A DNA stretch of 64,000 bases, taken from contig DDUL01000054.1 in NCBI GenBank assembly GCA_002344785.1, positions 5,627-69,626 of the forward strand, given 5' to 3'. Shown in pieces: positions 50,610 through 58,365 of the stretch (within the stretch, counting starts at the first letter, position 1; each line of letters opens with the position of its first letter). The notes beneath the pieces were generated by a model that was not told where the DNA came from, did no database searches, and saw nothing but the letters and a program-made list of their open reading frames with translations. Both the position numbers and the translations under genes were made by a program. This DNA is from Bdellovibrionaceae bacterium UBA2339. GTDB lineage: Bacteria; Bdellovibrionota; Bdellovibrionia; Bdellovibrionales; JAMPXM01.

Positions 50610-51689
50610 GTGAAGCGCATCAAGCTGGTCATTTCAGATCTCCATTTGGGACGCGGGCGCGTGCTCACGGACGGCGGCAATAATCCGCTGGAAGAATTCT
50701 ACTTTGGCAAAAAGCTCATCGAATTTTTGAACTACTACTGCTCGGGCGAGTACCGTGATGCCGAAGTCGAGCTGATCATCAACGGCGACTTTCTCAATTT
50801 TTTGCAAACCGACTACCGCGGTCACTACCTGACGGTGATCACCGAAGCCGTTGCCATGGAACAACTGCAGTCGATTCTCGATGGGCATCGCGACGTGTTC
50901 TTGGCCTTGCGGAATTTTGCGCAAACGCCAAGTCGGCAAGTCACCTACGTGGTGGGCAATCACGATCAGGCGATGTTGTGGCCGGGGACTCGGCATCTTT
51001 TGAATGAAGCGCTGGGCACGGAAGTTCGTTACAAGAACATCGCGTATTACTTTGATGGCGTGCACATCGAGCATGGGCACATGCACGAGGCCGCCAATCG
51101 TTTGGATCCGAAGCGCTTTTTTCTAAAGCGCAATTTGCCGGAGCCCATTTTGAATTTGCCCTTTGGCTCGCACTTCTTTGTGGATTTTGTTTTGAAGCTC
51201 AAGCAGCTCAATCCGCATGTCGACAAAGTTCGCCCCTTCAATCGCGTGATTCGTTGGGCGCTTTTGAATGAAACCTGGTTCGCTTTGCGCTCCTTCCTGG
51301 GCCTGGCCATTTATTTCATGAAGATGGTTTTGACCAAGGACCCGCGGCGCCACTTTCCGGTGAGTCGAATTCTCCAAGTCTTGGGTGAAAGCGCGATCTT
51401 TCCGGATTTGAGCGAGTCCGCTCGGCGCGTGCTGGCCGACGAACGCGTGCACACCGTGGTGTTTGGTCACTCGCATGTTTATCAGTATCGCCAGTTTGAG
51501 CCGAACAAAGAGTACTTCAATACGGGGACGTGGACGGATTTGACGTCTTTGGAGATTCAATCGCTAGGGAAGATCACCAAACTCACCTATGTGCTGATCG
51601 AATACCCCGATGAAGGTGGTCGCCCTCGCGGTCGCCTCAAAGAGTGGCGAGGCTTTCATCGTGTGGAAGAAGATGTTGCGGTGAGCTAA
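50610..51689 (+). CDS. calcineurin-like metallophosphoesterase
   Basis: A 359-residue protein with GTG start at 50610 after GGAAG. The five metallophosphoesterase motifs are visible: SDLHLG, INGDFLNFL, VVGNHDQ, EHGHMHE and FGHSHVYQ, with two-metal ligands Asp, His, Asn and His. A hydrophobic stretch (ETWFALRSFLGLAIYFMKMV, residues about 215-235) suggests membrane contact. Similar to LpxH-like or cytosolic phosphodiesterases, but its larger size argues against simple LpxH. The substrate is unknown. pgi follows 41 nt later. Confidence 0.82.
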   Translation: MKRIKLVISDLHLGRGRVLTDGGNNPLEEFYFGKKLIEFLNYYCSGEYRDAEVELIINGDFLNFLQTDYRGHYLTVITEAVAMEQLQSILDGHRDVFLALRNFAQTPSRQVTYVVGNHDQAMLWPGTRHLLNEALGTEVRYKNIAYYFDGVHIEHGHMHEAANRLDPKRFFLKRNLPEPILNLPFGSHFFVDFVLKLKQLNPHVDKVRPFNRVIRWALLNETWFALRSFLGLAIYFMKMVLTKDPRRHFPVSRILQVLGESAIFPDLSESARRVLADERVHTVVFGHSHVYQYRQFEPNKEYFNTGTWTDLTSLEIQSLGKITKLTYVLIEYPDEGGRPRGRLKEWRGFHRVEEDVAVS

Positions 51690-51730
51690 CGGCCTTTGCC
51701 TCGCCTCGAAAAAGGTGAAAAAACTGCCCC

Positions 51731-53149
51731 ATGGACTCGAGACCCTATTGGGAATTGGAATTTGAACCTTCGGCTTGGAAGCTGGGCGCGGATGCCTCTG
51801 CGACGGGCCACAATTTGGGGGAGTCGTCGGCCAAGCGCTCAACCAGCAAATCGGCGTCTCGCAGTTCCGCGAGCGATGAGCGTGGCCTGAAGGATCATGC
51901 CGGAATTTTTTCCGAGTCGGACTTTGCGGCCGAGGTCGAAGCTTGTCGTGAGTTGGCCGCGAGCTTGTTGACTCGTCCCGAGTCTGGATTTGCGCGCTTG
52001 CCGCAAAAAGAAAATCTTTGGACGGCGATTGATCTGCGCGCGCGCGAAGTGGCGCGCAACACCACGCACATGGTGGTGGTGGGCATGGGCGGATCGAGCC
52101 TGGGCGGCCAAGCCTTGTTGTCGAGCTGCCCTCGGCCCGCGGGCCGAGGCCAAGTTTCGTTCTTGGATAACATCGATGCGGATCACTTTTGGTCCTGGCT
52201 CAGATCGCGCTTGGATTTGGGCAGCACGCATTGGGTGATCATCTCAAAGAGCGGCAACACCATCGAGACTTTGGCGTTGGCCGATCAAATTGATCAGCAT
52301 TTGCGGGCGTCGGGACATCGTCGCCTGTCGACGAATGCGACAGTGATTTCGGAGACGCGCGATAACCCGCTCACGCATTGGGCTCGGCGCGAAGGTGTGC
52401 CGATTTTGGAAATTCCCTCAGATGTCGGTGGGCGATACTCGGTGCTTTCCGCCGTCGGCGGATTGCCCGCGGCCTATGCGGGGCTCAAGTGCGATCGCTT
52501 GGTGGCGGGTGCGAAGTGGACGCTCGAGAATTTGGACTTAGTCGCTCGGCTGGCGGCCTTGGGACAAGTGCAGGCTCAGCGCGGTGATCAGATGACGATG
52601 CTTTGGTCCTACGCTGAGGGCCTGAGGCGATTTGGATTTTGGTGGCAGCAGCTTTGGGCGGAATCTCTCGCCAAGCCACTCACCGAAGAGTTTCCCTATC
52701 CGGCGACCATCCCTGTGCCTTGTGTCGGCGCGTGTGATCAGCACTCTGTTTTGCAGCAAGCTATGCAGGGCGGGCGACCGCTGTCGGCATTTTTCATTCG
52801 CGTTGCGGCTTGCGAAGAGACGACGACGAAACTTGAGCGCAGCTTGTTTGAGTCGCAGAGCTTCTTGGTCGGCAAGACCTTGGGAGATTTGTATGCGACA
52901 CAGGCCGAGTCGACTCGGCTTGCGCTACAAGAGCAAGGCGTGCCGACAGCCGTTTTGCGCACCAAGCTGTTGGATGAACGCAGTCTCGGCGCTCTGTTTA
53001 TGCTTTGGGAAATGGCGATCGCGGTCCAAGGCCTTCGTCGAGGTGTGAATCCCTTTGACCAGCCTGGCGTCGAGCGCGGCAAGCAAATGACACTGGCGCG
53101 CTTGTCGGGTCCCGCGGCGGGTCCAGTTTCCGGTCCAGTGTCGCGTTAG
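51731..53149 (+). CDS. pgi: glucose-6-phosphate isomerase
   Basis: A 472-residue protein. SIS-domain signatures: HMVVVGMGGSSLGGQALLSS, WVIISKSGNTIETLALADQI, and the PGI signature DVGGRYSVLSAVGGLPAAYA. The catalytic region CVGACDQHSVLQQAMQGGRP has the conserved DQHS. KQMTLARL near the end matches the family lysine. It interconverts glucose-6-P and fructose-6-P. The first 100 residues are divergent and low in conservation; the Shine-Dalgarno is weak. PGI in this lineage is short (about 450-530). Confidence 0.93.
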   Translation: MDSRPYWELEFEPSAWKLGADASATGHNLGESSAKRSTSKSASRSSASDERGLKDHAGIFSESDFAAEVEACRELAASLLTRPESGFARLPQKENLWTAIDLRAREVARNTTHMVVVGMGGSSLGGQALLSSCPRPAGRGQVSFLDNIDADHFWSWLRSRLDLGSTHWVIISKSGNTIETLALADQIDQHLRASGHRRLSTNATVISETRDNPLTHWARREGVPILEIPSDVGGRYSVLSAVGGLPAAYAGLKCDRLVAGAKWTLENLDLVARLAALGQVQAQRGDQMTMLWSYAEGLRRFGFWWQQLWAESLAKPLTEEFPYPATIPVPCVGACDQHSVLQQAMQGGRPLSAFFIRVAACEETTTKLERSLFESQSFLVGKTLGDLYATQAESTRLALQEQGVPTAVLRTKLLDERSLGALFMLWEMAIAVQGLRRGVNPFDQPGVERGKQMTLARLSGPAAGPVSGPVSR

Positions 53150-53332
53150 TTTCCGGGCCCGTGGGGCGCGGCGCATACTCGTGGATCTCTCCGGATCCTT
53201 CGAACATTTCGATCACCGCGGAGTTCGACATCGCGGACGTGAAGCTAGGCTGATGGTCTAGAGTGGGATTCGCCCTAGTCAAAGGCGGCTCGGGTTCGTA
53301 TTCTGAACTTCGACGAGCTGAGAGGAACTGCG

Positions 53333-54304
53333 ATGATCACGGCTTCTGATTTTGAGTTCGATCCGCCAGCGATGGGCGACGACGAAGAGGACGCGGGCGA
53401 AAAGACGGTGATCTCCGTCGGCAACACCATGAGCAAGAAAATCGCCGAAGCGACGAAGACGCCGCCGACGATTGTCATGCTCGAAGGACCGGCCGGTTAC
53501 GTCGGTAAACTTTGGACGATCGATAAGAGCGAAATGATCATCGGCCGCTCGATGACTTCCAATGTCTTCGTTGATGACCGATCGGTTTCGCGTTCGCACA
53601 CCAAGCTGATCATGAAAGACGACACAGTGTGGGTGATGGATTTGGAATCCTCGAATAAAACTGTGGTCAACGACGACGCCATCCCGCCGATGACGCCGGT
53701 GAAGTTGGACGATTCGGATCAAATTAAAGTCGGCAATGTGCTGTTCAAGTTTCAGGCGCGTGGTTCTTTGGAAGCGGCAGCGCTCGGCAAGGTGCAAGAG
53801 AAGTCGGAGAAAGACGGCCTGACGGGTGCGTTCAACAAGGGCACGCTCATGCAGAAGGGCGCTGAGAGCTTCAAGCGCTCCAAACTTCTGAAGGTCGACA
53901 TGTCGATTCTGGTGTTCGACATCGACTTCTTTAAAAAGATCAACGACAACCCCCAGCTCGGTCACCCCGGCGGTGACTTCGTGCTGAAGGAGCTGGTGAA
54001 GACGATTCAAACCAAACTCATCCGCTCCGACGACTTTCTCGGTCGCTACGGTGGTGAAGAGTTCGTGGTGATTTTGTTTGGCTCCAACATCACACAGGCC
54101 GCGGAGATCGGCGAGCGTCTGAGAAAGACGATCGAAGACCACGAGTTTGTGTATCAAGGCCTCAAGATTCCCGTGACGATTTCTGTGGGTGTGGCGACGA
54201 AATCGCCGGAGATGTCGACTTGGGAAGAACTTTTCGCCGTCGCCGATCAGCGCCTCTATATGAGTAAGCGAAACGGTCGCAATCGCGTGACCTCGGAAGG
54301 CTGA
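53333..54304 (+). CDS. FHA-GGDEF diguanylate cyclase (DgcB-like)
   Basis: A 323-residue protein after GAGAGGAACTGCG. Residues about 55-140 are an FHA domain: IIGRSMTSNVFVDDRSVSRS followed by HTKLIMKDD, with the phosphothreonine-binding Arg, Ser and His. Residues about 160-315 are a GGDEF domain: DGLTGAFNKG, LVFDIDFFKKIND, RYGGEEFVVILFG (active-site GGEEF) and VTISVGVATK. The RxxD inhibitory site is not obvious, so feedback inhibition may be absent. The order FHA then GGDEF equals that of Bdellovibrio DgcB, which is needed for prey invasion there; orthology is inferred from this arrangement. It would be activated by binding a phosphoprotein. Confidence 0.92.
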   Translation: MITASDFEFDPPAMGDDEEDAGEKTVISVGNTMSKKIAEATKTPPTIVMLEGPAGYVGKLWTIDKSEMIIGRSMTSNVFVDDRSVSRSHTKLIMKDDTVWVMDLESSNKTVVNDDAIPPMTPVKLDDSDQIKVGNVLFKFQARGSLEAAALGKVQEKSEKDGLTGAFNKGTLMQKGAESFKRSKLLKVDMSILVFDIDFFKKINDNPQLGHPGGDFVLKELVKTIQTKLIRSDDFLGRYGGEEFVVILFGSNITQAAEIGERLRKTIEDHEFVYQGLKIPVTISVGVATKSPEMSTWEELFAVADQRLYMSKRNGRNRVTSEG

Positions 54305-54774
54305 TTTCAAGGCCTCTGGGCCCTGTCCTGGGTGGACCGGCTTTTTTGCCTTTCCCATAAGCAAAACTTGGGGTGACCTGCGGGTCACTTTATAATTTCG
54401 TAGTCAGAACAGTAATTTATGACTTTGTGCAGGATTTGTTTCGGGGGCAAAATGCGCCTGAAGTATAAGCACTCCTAAAGGCTTTTCACGCTTTCACGAT
54501 TGCGAAAAAAACTCGGCACGGGTCGGCGAGCGTCTGATTTTCATCTCATCTCAAAATTCGACAAATCAGGCCTGGTGCCGACAATTGGCACCAACCCTGC
54601 TCTTTAGTCTTGATGTCCAGAGCGAAGGATCGCACTGGTCGCGATTCGATCCCAAATCTCATCAAGGTCCCGCCCATCGCGTTTTTTGGGGTCGAAAAAA
54701 GTGAACCGGACTTTAACCCAGTGGCCGGCTTGTCGTGTCGAAGGATCGGCAAACGACGGCCCGAAGGAGGCGTG
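54305..54774. other. 470-bp regulatory region before the sigma-factor gene
   Basis: No credible ORF belongs here; the longer sigma ORF begins inside it without Shine-Dalgarno. It contains the hairpin GTGACC-TGCG-GGTCAC (54373-54388), followed by TTTATAATTT, which could end the FHA-GGDEF transcript. The sigma-54-like promoter and its overlapping dyad lie at 54573-54602. About 170 nt of leader would follow the promoter, long enough for post-transcriptional control. Confidence 0.5.
54573..54602 (+). promoter_or_regulatory. sigma-54-type promoter candidate with overlapping dyad
   Basis: TTGGCACCAACCCTGCT (54586-54602) has the -24 GG and -12 GC with exactly 10 nt between, as in TTGGCAC-N5-TTGC. 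Ten or more of the 13 core positions agree. TGGTGCC (54573-54579) and GGCACCA (54587-54593) form a perfect 7-bp dyad overlapping the -24 box. It is 173 nt upstream of the sigma ATG. An enhancer-binding protein site was not found. Confidence 0.45.
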
Positions 54775-55539
54775 ATGAGCGCAAGCCTACGGACCCTCAA
54801 GCTCGCGGAGACGGACCTTAGTCGTCGACGCACATCGAATGAAGCGAACACCCGCAGTGCGGCTTCGGCGGCACCGGTCAAAGAGGCCGACGTGGTGAGC
54901 GACTTGGACTTGGTGGCCCAAGTGAAGACGCGAGATCGCCGAGTGGCGGCTCCGGCCTTCGCGGAATTGGTCCGCCGCCATCAACGCGGTCTGCTTCGTT
55001 TGGTGATGCGACTCACGCGCGAGCTGCCCTTAGCGGAGGACATCGTGCAGGAGAGTTTCATTAAGGCTTACGAAAAGATCGAGCTCTTTGAGGGCCGAGC
55101 GAGCTTCAAGAGCTGGTTGTTCCAGATCGGTTTGAACACGGCGAAGAATCGCTTTCGCGCGCGTTCACCCGAAGAGTTCACCACGGACTTGCAAGTCGGT
55201 GGTGTGGATCCCGGCGCTGAGCGTGAATTGGTGAAAGGCGACATCAGTCGGCGCTTGCGCGCTGAAGTGGATCGCTTGCCGGAGCGTCAGCGCATCGCGA
55301 TCAGCCTGCGCGTGTTCGAAGATCTCTCTTTCAAAGAGATCGCGCAGATCATGAATTGCCCCTACGACACGGCGAAAGCCAACTACCGTCACGCGCTTTT
55401 GAAACTGCGCGAGACGTTTGAGGTGGAAGCCGCCGACGGGGAATTGCAGCAATGGAGTCAGTTGTTTTCTAAGGACGACGAAACAGGCCTCGCTGGGGAC
55501 ACGCGGGCCGCCCACGAATATATGGAGGTTGAGCAATGA
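54775..55539 (+). CDS. ECF-type RNA polymerase sigma factor
   Basis: A 254-residue protein. ATG 54775 has AAGGAGG 5 nt upstream; upstream in-frame codons lack a Shine-Dalgarno. Sigma region 2 is AFAELVRRHQRGLLRLVMRL and AEDIVQESFIKAYEKIELFE. Region 4 is RLPERQRIAISLRVFEDLSF and KEIAQIMNCPYDTAKANYRH, a helix-turn-helix. About 50 N-terminal residues are disordered. The anti-sigma candidate overlaps by 4 nt (ATGA). The sequence resembles RpoE-type sigmas that control envelope stress. Confidence 0.9.
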   Translation: MSASLRTLKLAETDLSRRRTSNEANTRSAASAAPVKEADVVSDLDLVAQVKTRDRRVAAPAFAELVRRHQRGLLRLVMRLTRELPLAEDIVQESFIKAYEKIELFEGRASFKSWLFQIGLNTAKNRFRARSPEEFTTDLQVGGVDPGAERELVKGDISRRLRAEVDRLPERQRIAISLRVFEDLSFKEIAQIMNCPYDTAKANYRHALLKLRETFEVEAADGELQQWSQLFSKDDETGLAGDTRAAHEYMEVEQ

Positions 55540-56162
55540 GTCAGGATCGCAACAAGACGGAAGAGACCGAAGCTTGGCGTGATTGGCCGAATCGCAAAGG
55601 ATGGCCGGAGTCAAAGAACGAATCGCAACCGGAGAAGTCCGAGTCCACTGAGGTTCGCGAAAACGAAGCTCGCGAGGACGATTGGTGGCGAGGCGAGGGC
55701 GACGAGAAACTGCAGCGCGAGCTGGAGTGGCTGGAGAAAGAGATCAAAGCTTCAGCTGATGTGGCGCTGCCCGAAGATGGACACTATTACGATTCGCTCG
55801 AAGATAAGATCATGAGCGCGTTGGAACAAAAGCTCGCGGACGATGGTCACAAGAAGGTGCGAGAGAATGCACTTCGCCCATCGCGTCCCGCGCGCGTTCG
55901 CGCCGCACAGGCAATGTTGTTCTCGGCATTTGCATTGATGATGTCGGCGAAGTTTTTGTTGAGCGCCAAGGACATCGCGATCAGCGGCCAAGATGTGGAG
56001 CGCGGCACCGATGTGGTGCAGACAACTCGCGATGCGGCCAAGCAGGTCTTGGTGGCGACGATGATGACGCATCACCAGCCGGATGACTTGGTGATGGAGA
56101 TGGCGGCGCGTCGACTGGCTTCACTCGAACTGGATGAGGTGAAAGCTCGACTCGCTCGATAA
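55536..56162 (+). CDS. putative membrane anti-sigma factor
   Basis: A 208-residue protein whose start overlaps the sigma stop (ATGA). The N-terminal 90 residues are acidic and helical (WWRGEGDEKLQRELEWLEKE), without a zinc-binding HxxxCxxC motif. One transmembrane segment lies at about residues 125-145 (AMLFSAFALMMSAKFLL), followed by a short periplasmic part ending DEVKARLAR. The position and topology are those of an ECF anti-sigma factor. Sequence identity with known classes is not apparent. Confidence 0.6.
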   Translation: MSQDRNKTEETEAWRDWPNRKGWPESKNESQPEKSESTEVRENEAREDDWWRGEGDEKLQRELEWLEKEIKASADVALPEDGHYYDSLEDKIMSALEQKLADDGHKKVRENALRPSRPARVRAAQAMLFSAFALMMSAKFLLSAKDIAISGQDVERGTDVVQTTRDAAKQVLVATMMTHHQPDDLVMEMAARRLASLELDEVKARLAR

Positions 56163-56202
56163 CTTGAAAATCTCAGCAAGACTTTAATCTTTGAATTTGG
56201 AG

Positions 56203-56233
56203 AACGAGGGAGAGAAAGGCTTCCTCGTTTTTT
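56203..56233 (+). terminator. rho-independent terminator after the sigma/anti-sigma pair
   Basis: AACGAGG (56203-56209) pairs with CCTCGTT (56223-56229), and T residues run to 56233. It lies 41 nt after the anti-sigma stop, before the secreted helical protein gene, which therefore probably has its own promoter. Confidence 0.75.
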
Positions 56234-56303
56234 CTTTGTAGGTGCGTCGAGGGCCAGGCCTGTCTCGATTGCCGGTCGACCGGCGATTGCCTACACTGAT
56301 GCC

Positions 56304-56918
56304 ATGAAGCTCACTCCTTGGTTCTTTGCCGGCATAGTGGCACTGGGCCTGACTCAGCTTGGGTTCGTCGAGGCGGTCTTGGCCGCCACGCCCGATCGTG
56401 CAGATCGCAGCGAACGCATGGAACGCGCCGATCGCGCCGATCGCGTGGATCGGGAGCGCAAGCGCTTGGAAGAATTGTTCATCTGGAAGATGAGCGAGGA
56501 GCTTAAACTCAGTGTCGATACCGAGGTCACCTTCGCGGAAGCGCTTCGCGGCTTGAACCGCGAAAAGTCCGTCGCCCTCACCGAGCTCAATGAAGCCTTG
56601 ATGGCGCTCGGCGAGGCCACACGTCGGGAAAAGACCGCCGGCGTGGCAAGTTTGTCGCAAGCCATGAGTCGCTATGAAAAAGCTGTGCGTCGCTACGGCG
56701 AAGTTCCGGTGCGAGAAGTGGCGCGGCTCAAGCCCATCTTGGGTGCGGAAGTTTTGGCGCGCTATCTGTTCGCCAAGTCCCAGGTCACGGAAAAGCTTTT
56801 GGCGATCTCGACTTCGGGCGCTACTGCGCCAGACCATCAGGTGGATTCGGCTACGGGTGCGGCGAAGCCCAGCGAAGGTGTTAGTGATTCTAAAATGAAG
56901 CCTCGTTCGAAGAAGTGA
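56304..56918 (+). CDS. secreted helical protein, CpxP/Spy-like
   Basis: A 204-residue protein. The signal peptide FAGIVALGLTQLGFVEAVLA is followed by a repeat-like DRADRSERMERADRADRVD stretch, a helix. A middle helical bundle follows (KRLEELFIWKMSEELKLSVD, LTELNEALMALGEATRREK). This layout resembles heavy-metal-resistance/CpxP-type periplasmic proteins, which often are targets of envelope-stress sigma factors. Placement after a sigma/anti-sigma pair fits this. No LTxxQ motif is present, so homology is unproven. Confidence 0.55.
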   Translation: MKLTPWFFAGIVALGLTQLGFVEAVLAATPDRADRSERMERADRADRVDRERKRLEELFIWKMSEELKLSVDTEVTFAEALRGLNREKSVALTELNEALMALGEATRREKTAGVASLSQAMSRYEKAVRRYGEVPVREVARLKPILGAEVLARYLFAKSQVTEKLLAISTSGATAPDHQVDSATGAAKPSEGVSDSKMKPRSKK

Positions 56919-56989
56919 AAAGTTTTGCGCGCATCGTGGACCGAGGAGCGCGTCGGCGCGCTCAATCCAAGCCGAGATCGCACACTCAT

Positions 56990-57018
56990 TTTTCTCACTC
57001 TGAGAAAACCTAATTTTT
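56990..57018 (+). terminator. possible terminator of the CpxP/Spy-like gene
   Basis: TTTTCTCA (56990-56997) and TGAGAAAA (57001-57008) form a perfect 8-bp, AT-rich stem with a CTC loop. CCTAATTTTT follows, with a T-run at 57014-57018. It lies 72 nt after the gene. The T-run belongs to the 18-mer shared with the RHS leader. Confidence 0.5.
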
Positions 57019-57044
57019 CTTAACTTCGCATCTCAGTTTGAGAT
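57007..57044 (+). promoter_or_regulatory. conserved RHS-leader element, copy 2
   Basis: AACCTAATTTTTCTTAAC (57007-57024) is followed after five bases by the perfect inverted repeat ATCTCA-GTT-TGAGAT (57030-57044). The same layout stands upstream of the PKD-RHS operon (29923-29966) on the other strand. Here the RHS tail remnant begins only 17 nt later, so the PKD gene and most of the RHS gene are missing from this copy. Confidence 0.5.
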
Positions 57045-57060
57045 CGCGGTGAATTGTTAA

Positions 57061-57429
57061 GCGTCACAATCCCTTTACCGCGGGGGCAGGCGGCGGGGGG
57101 GAGGGGACCTAGCGCTTGCGTTGGCATCAGTCATCCAGATGATAAGAGGTTCAACAGCTGGTGTTGGAGTTGCACTCGAGTCGAGTGCATGTCGACCCAA
57201 AACCAAGTCAGCGACCATCTCGCTCGCCGCGCCTCAATCTCCTCCGAGGGGCACTCCTGATCCGTGCGCTGAACAGTACCAACGTGACAATTTATTCTGT
57301 CAGAATCTATTCAAAGGCAGTCACAAACTGATAAACTGCTTCACGCGAATGTCGATTAGACTTGAAGAATGTCGATCCGCTGGCGGTCCTCACGGAACAC
57401 GCACCTCGATCAGCGGATATCCAATCTAA
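57061..57429 (+). pseudogene. RHS C-terminal tail remnant
   Basis: An open frame after a TAA at 57058-57060, with no RHS core in front. It encodes a Gly-rich stretch followed by DLALALASVIQMIRGS, matching GLALALASVAQMIKNN in the intact RHS tip. Then come SSAC, DPCAEQYQRDNLFC and NCFTRMSIRLEEC, the same cysteine order with C-x10-C twice. The middle spacer is 12 rather than 25 residues. It ends 13 nt before the next gene, the same gap as at the intact locus. It is either a remnant left by a deletion or a donor tip cassette. It cannot be expressed as an RHS protein without the core. Confidence 0.75.
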
Positions 57430-57442
57430 CCGGGAGCAGGAG

Positions 57443-58045
57443 ATGGAGCTCTTTCATAGCTTTTCAGTGGAAGTTAAGTCCTATGAAACTCGCCCGAACA
57501 CCTTGATTACAATATCTTTACCGAAAGTCTCACCGAGTCCGGAATGTTTGGTCATATTCAACTTCAATACCATGCGAATGGGACCACTGAGAGACATTCA
57601 GAGCAACTCCATTTCAACAAGCTTGCATCGTTTGACGTTTATTTCATTTGCCGCAGAGGAAAGTGTTACTTCCTTGCCCTTTAGTGACTTTATAAATGTC
57701 TACAAATTATCTGATTCGCAGTCTCAGGAAGAATCACGAATTAAGCGAGTCATTTACGTCGAAGTATCGACAGACACAGCTCAGAAATCGAGCGTCACAC
57801 TTTTTCTTGATCCTGACCAAGTCGCCTCTGATCCCTATTTCGAAATCTACCTTCGCAAGATGCCTGATCTAGAAAACCTTGCCACAATTCATCGGCCAAC
57901 TGGAGAATCGCACAACTTCGCTCTCTTTCGAATCAATATCTCTAGCAACATAGACTCTGTCGAAGAAAGGACATTTGCAGAAAAACAACTTTGGAGTCTC
58001 TTAACTTATCTGAGCACTGCGTACGTATTACCCCTTAAGTCTTGA
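57443..58045 (+). CDS. family-B RHS partner/immunity-like protein
   Basis: A 200-residue protein starting at ATG 57443 behind GGGAG at 6-nt spacing, 13 nt after the RHS tail remnant. It shares LFHSFSVEVKSYE, VIFNFNT, KRVIYVEVS and AEKQLWSLLTYL with the second gene of this island. It has no signal peptide or membrane segment. It is AT-rich compared with surrounding genes. Since it occupies the immunity position after an RHS tip, it may neutralise that tip. It is unrelated to the family A partner of the intact RHS protein. Its stop codon directly abuts an internal RHS fragment, suggesting a recombination joint. Confidence 0.6.
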   Translation: MELFHSFSVEVKSYETRPNTLITISLPKVSPSPECLVIFNFNTMRMGPLRDIQSNSISTSLHRLTFISFAAEESVTSLPFSDFINVYKLSDSQSQEESRIKRVIYVEVSTDTAQKSSVTLFLDPDQVASDPYFEIYLRKMPDLENLATIHRPTGESHNFALFRINISSNIDSVEERTFAEKQLWSLLTYLSTAYVLPLKS

Positions 58046-58333
58046 GACCCCCGCTTCGCGGTTCAACTCCCCAGCCAACACGTTCACGCCAACGGCGCGG
58101 TCGTACGGCAGCAAAGTGTGATTCGCCAAGTCTCGCCGATTGCCGGCGCCACCGACTCTTGGTTTCAGTATCAGGATCTCTCCACGACTGTGGCGGATGC
58201 TTATTCTTGGCAAGAATCAAAATTTGATCTCGCCACACGCACGCTGACCTCGCGAACCGCAGGCGGGCGACAAGCCGTGAGCCAACTCGACCATCTTGAT
58301 CGAGTGATCCGTGACCGGCTCCCCATGAATTAG
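58046..58333 (+). pseudogene. internal RHS fragment
   Basis: Starting at the base after the family-B gene stop, the frame reads DPRFAVQLPSQHVHANG, then VVRQQSVIRQVSPIAGATDS, and WFQYQDLSTTVADAYSWQES. It matches residues about 566-660 of the intact RHS protein (DPRFAIQLPSSHVHANG and following) through DRVIR. It ends DRLPMN before a TAG at 58331-58333. The nucleotide match is roughly three-quarters by eye, so it is an old copy, not an assembly artefact. Confidence 0.85.
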
Positions 58334-58347
58334 AGAGTCACGAACTT
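58313..58347. repeat. 35-bp direct repeat, left copy
   Basis: GACCGGCTCCCC, six variable bases, then TAGAGAGTCACGAACTT. The copy at 59106-59140 differs at about four positions, all within the variable bases. The pair brackets the second family-B gene. It begins in the last codons of the RHS fragment. Confidence 0.85.
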
Positions 58348-58365
58348 AGCAATCGGGAGTTACCC

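Noticed and set aside
53279..54388. 369-codon open frame on the minus strand opposite the FHA-GGDEF gene
   Set aside because: It is a His/Arg-rich shadow typical of antisense frames in GC-rich DNA; the plus-strand gene has clear FHA and GGDEF motifs.
54610..54774. 55-residue N-terminal extension of the sigma factor
   Set aside because: No Shine-Dalgarno and unlike any sigma region; the ATG at 54775 has AAGGAGG, and the sigma-54-like promoter lies just before 54610.
57362..57442. upstream extension of the first family-B gene
   Set aside because: The added residues overlap the RHS tail remnant frame and lack a Shine-Dalgarno; the ATG at 57443 has GGGAG at good spacing and gives the conserved 13-nt gap.
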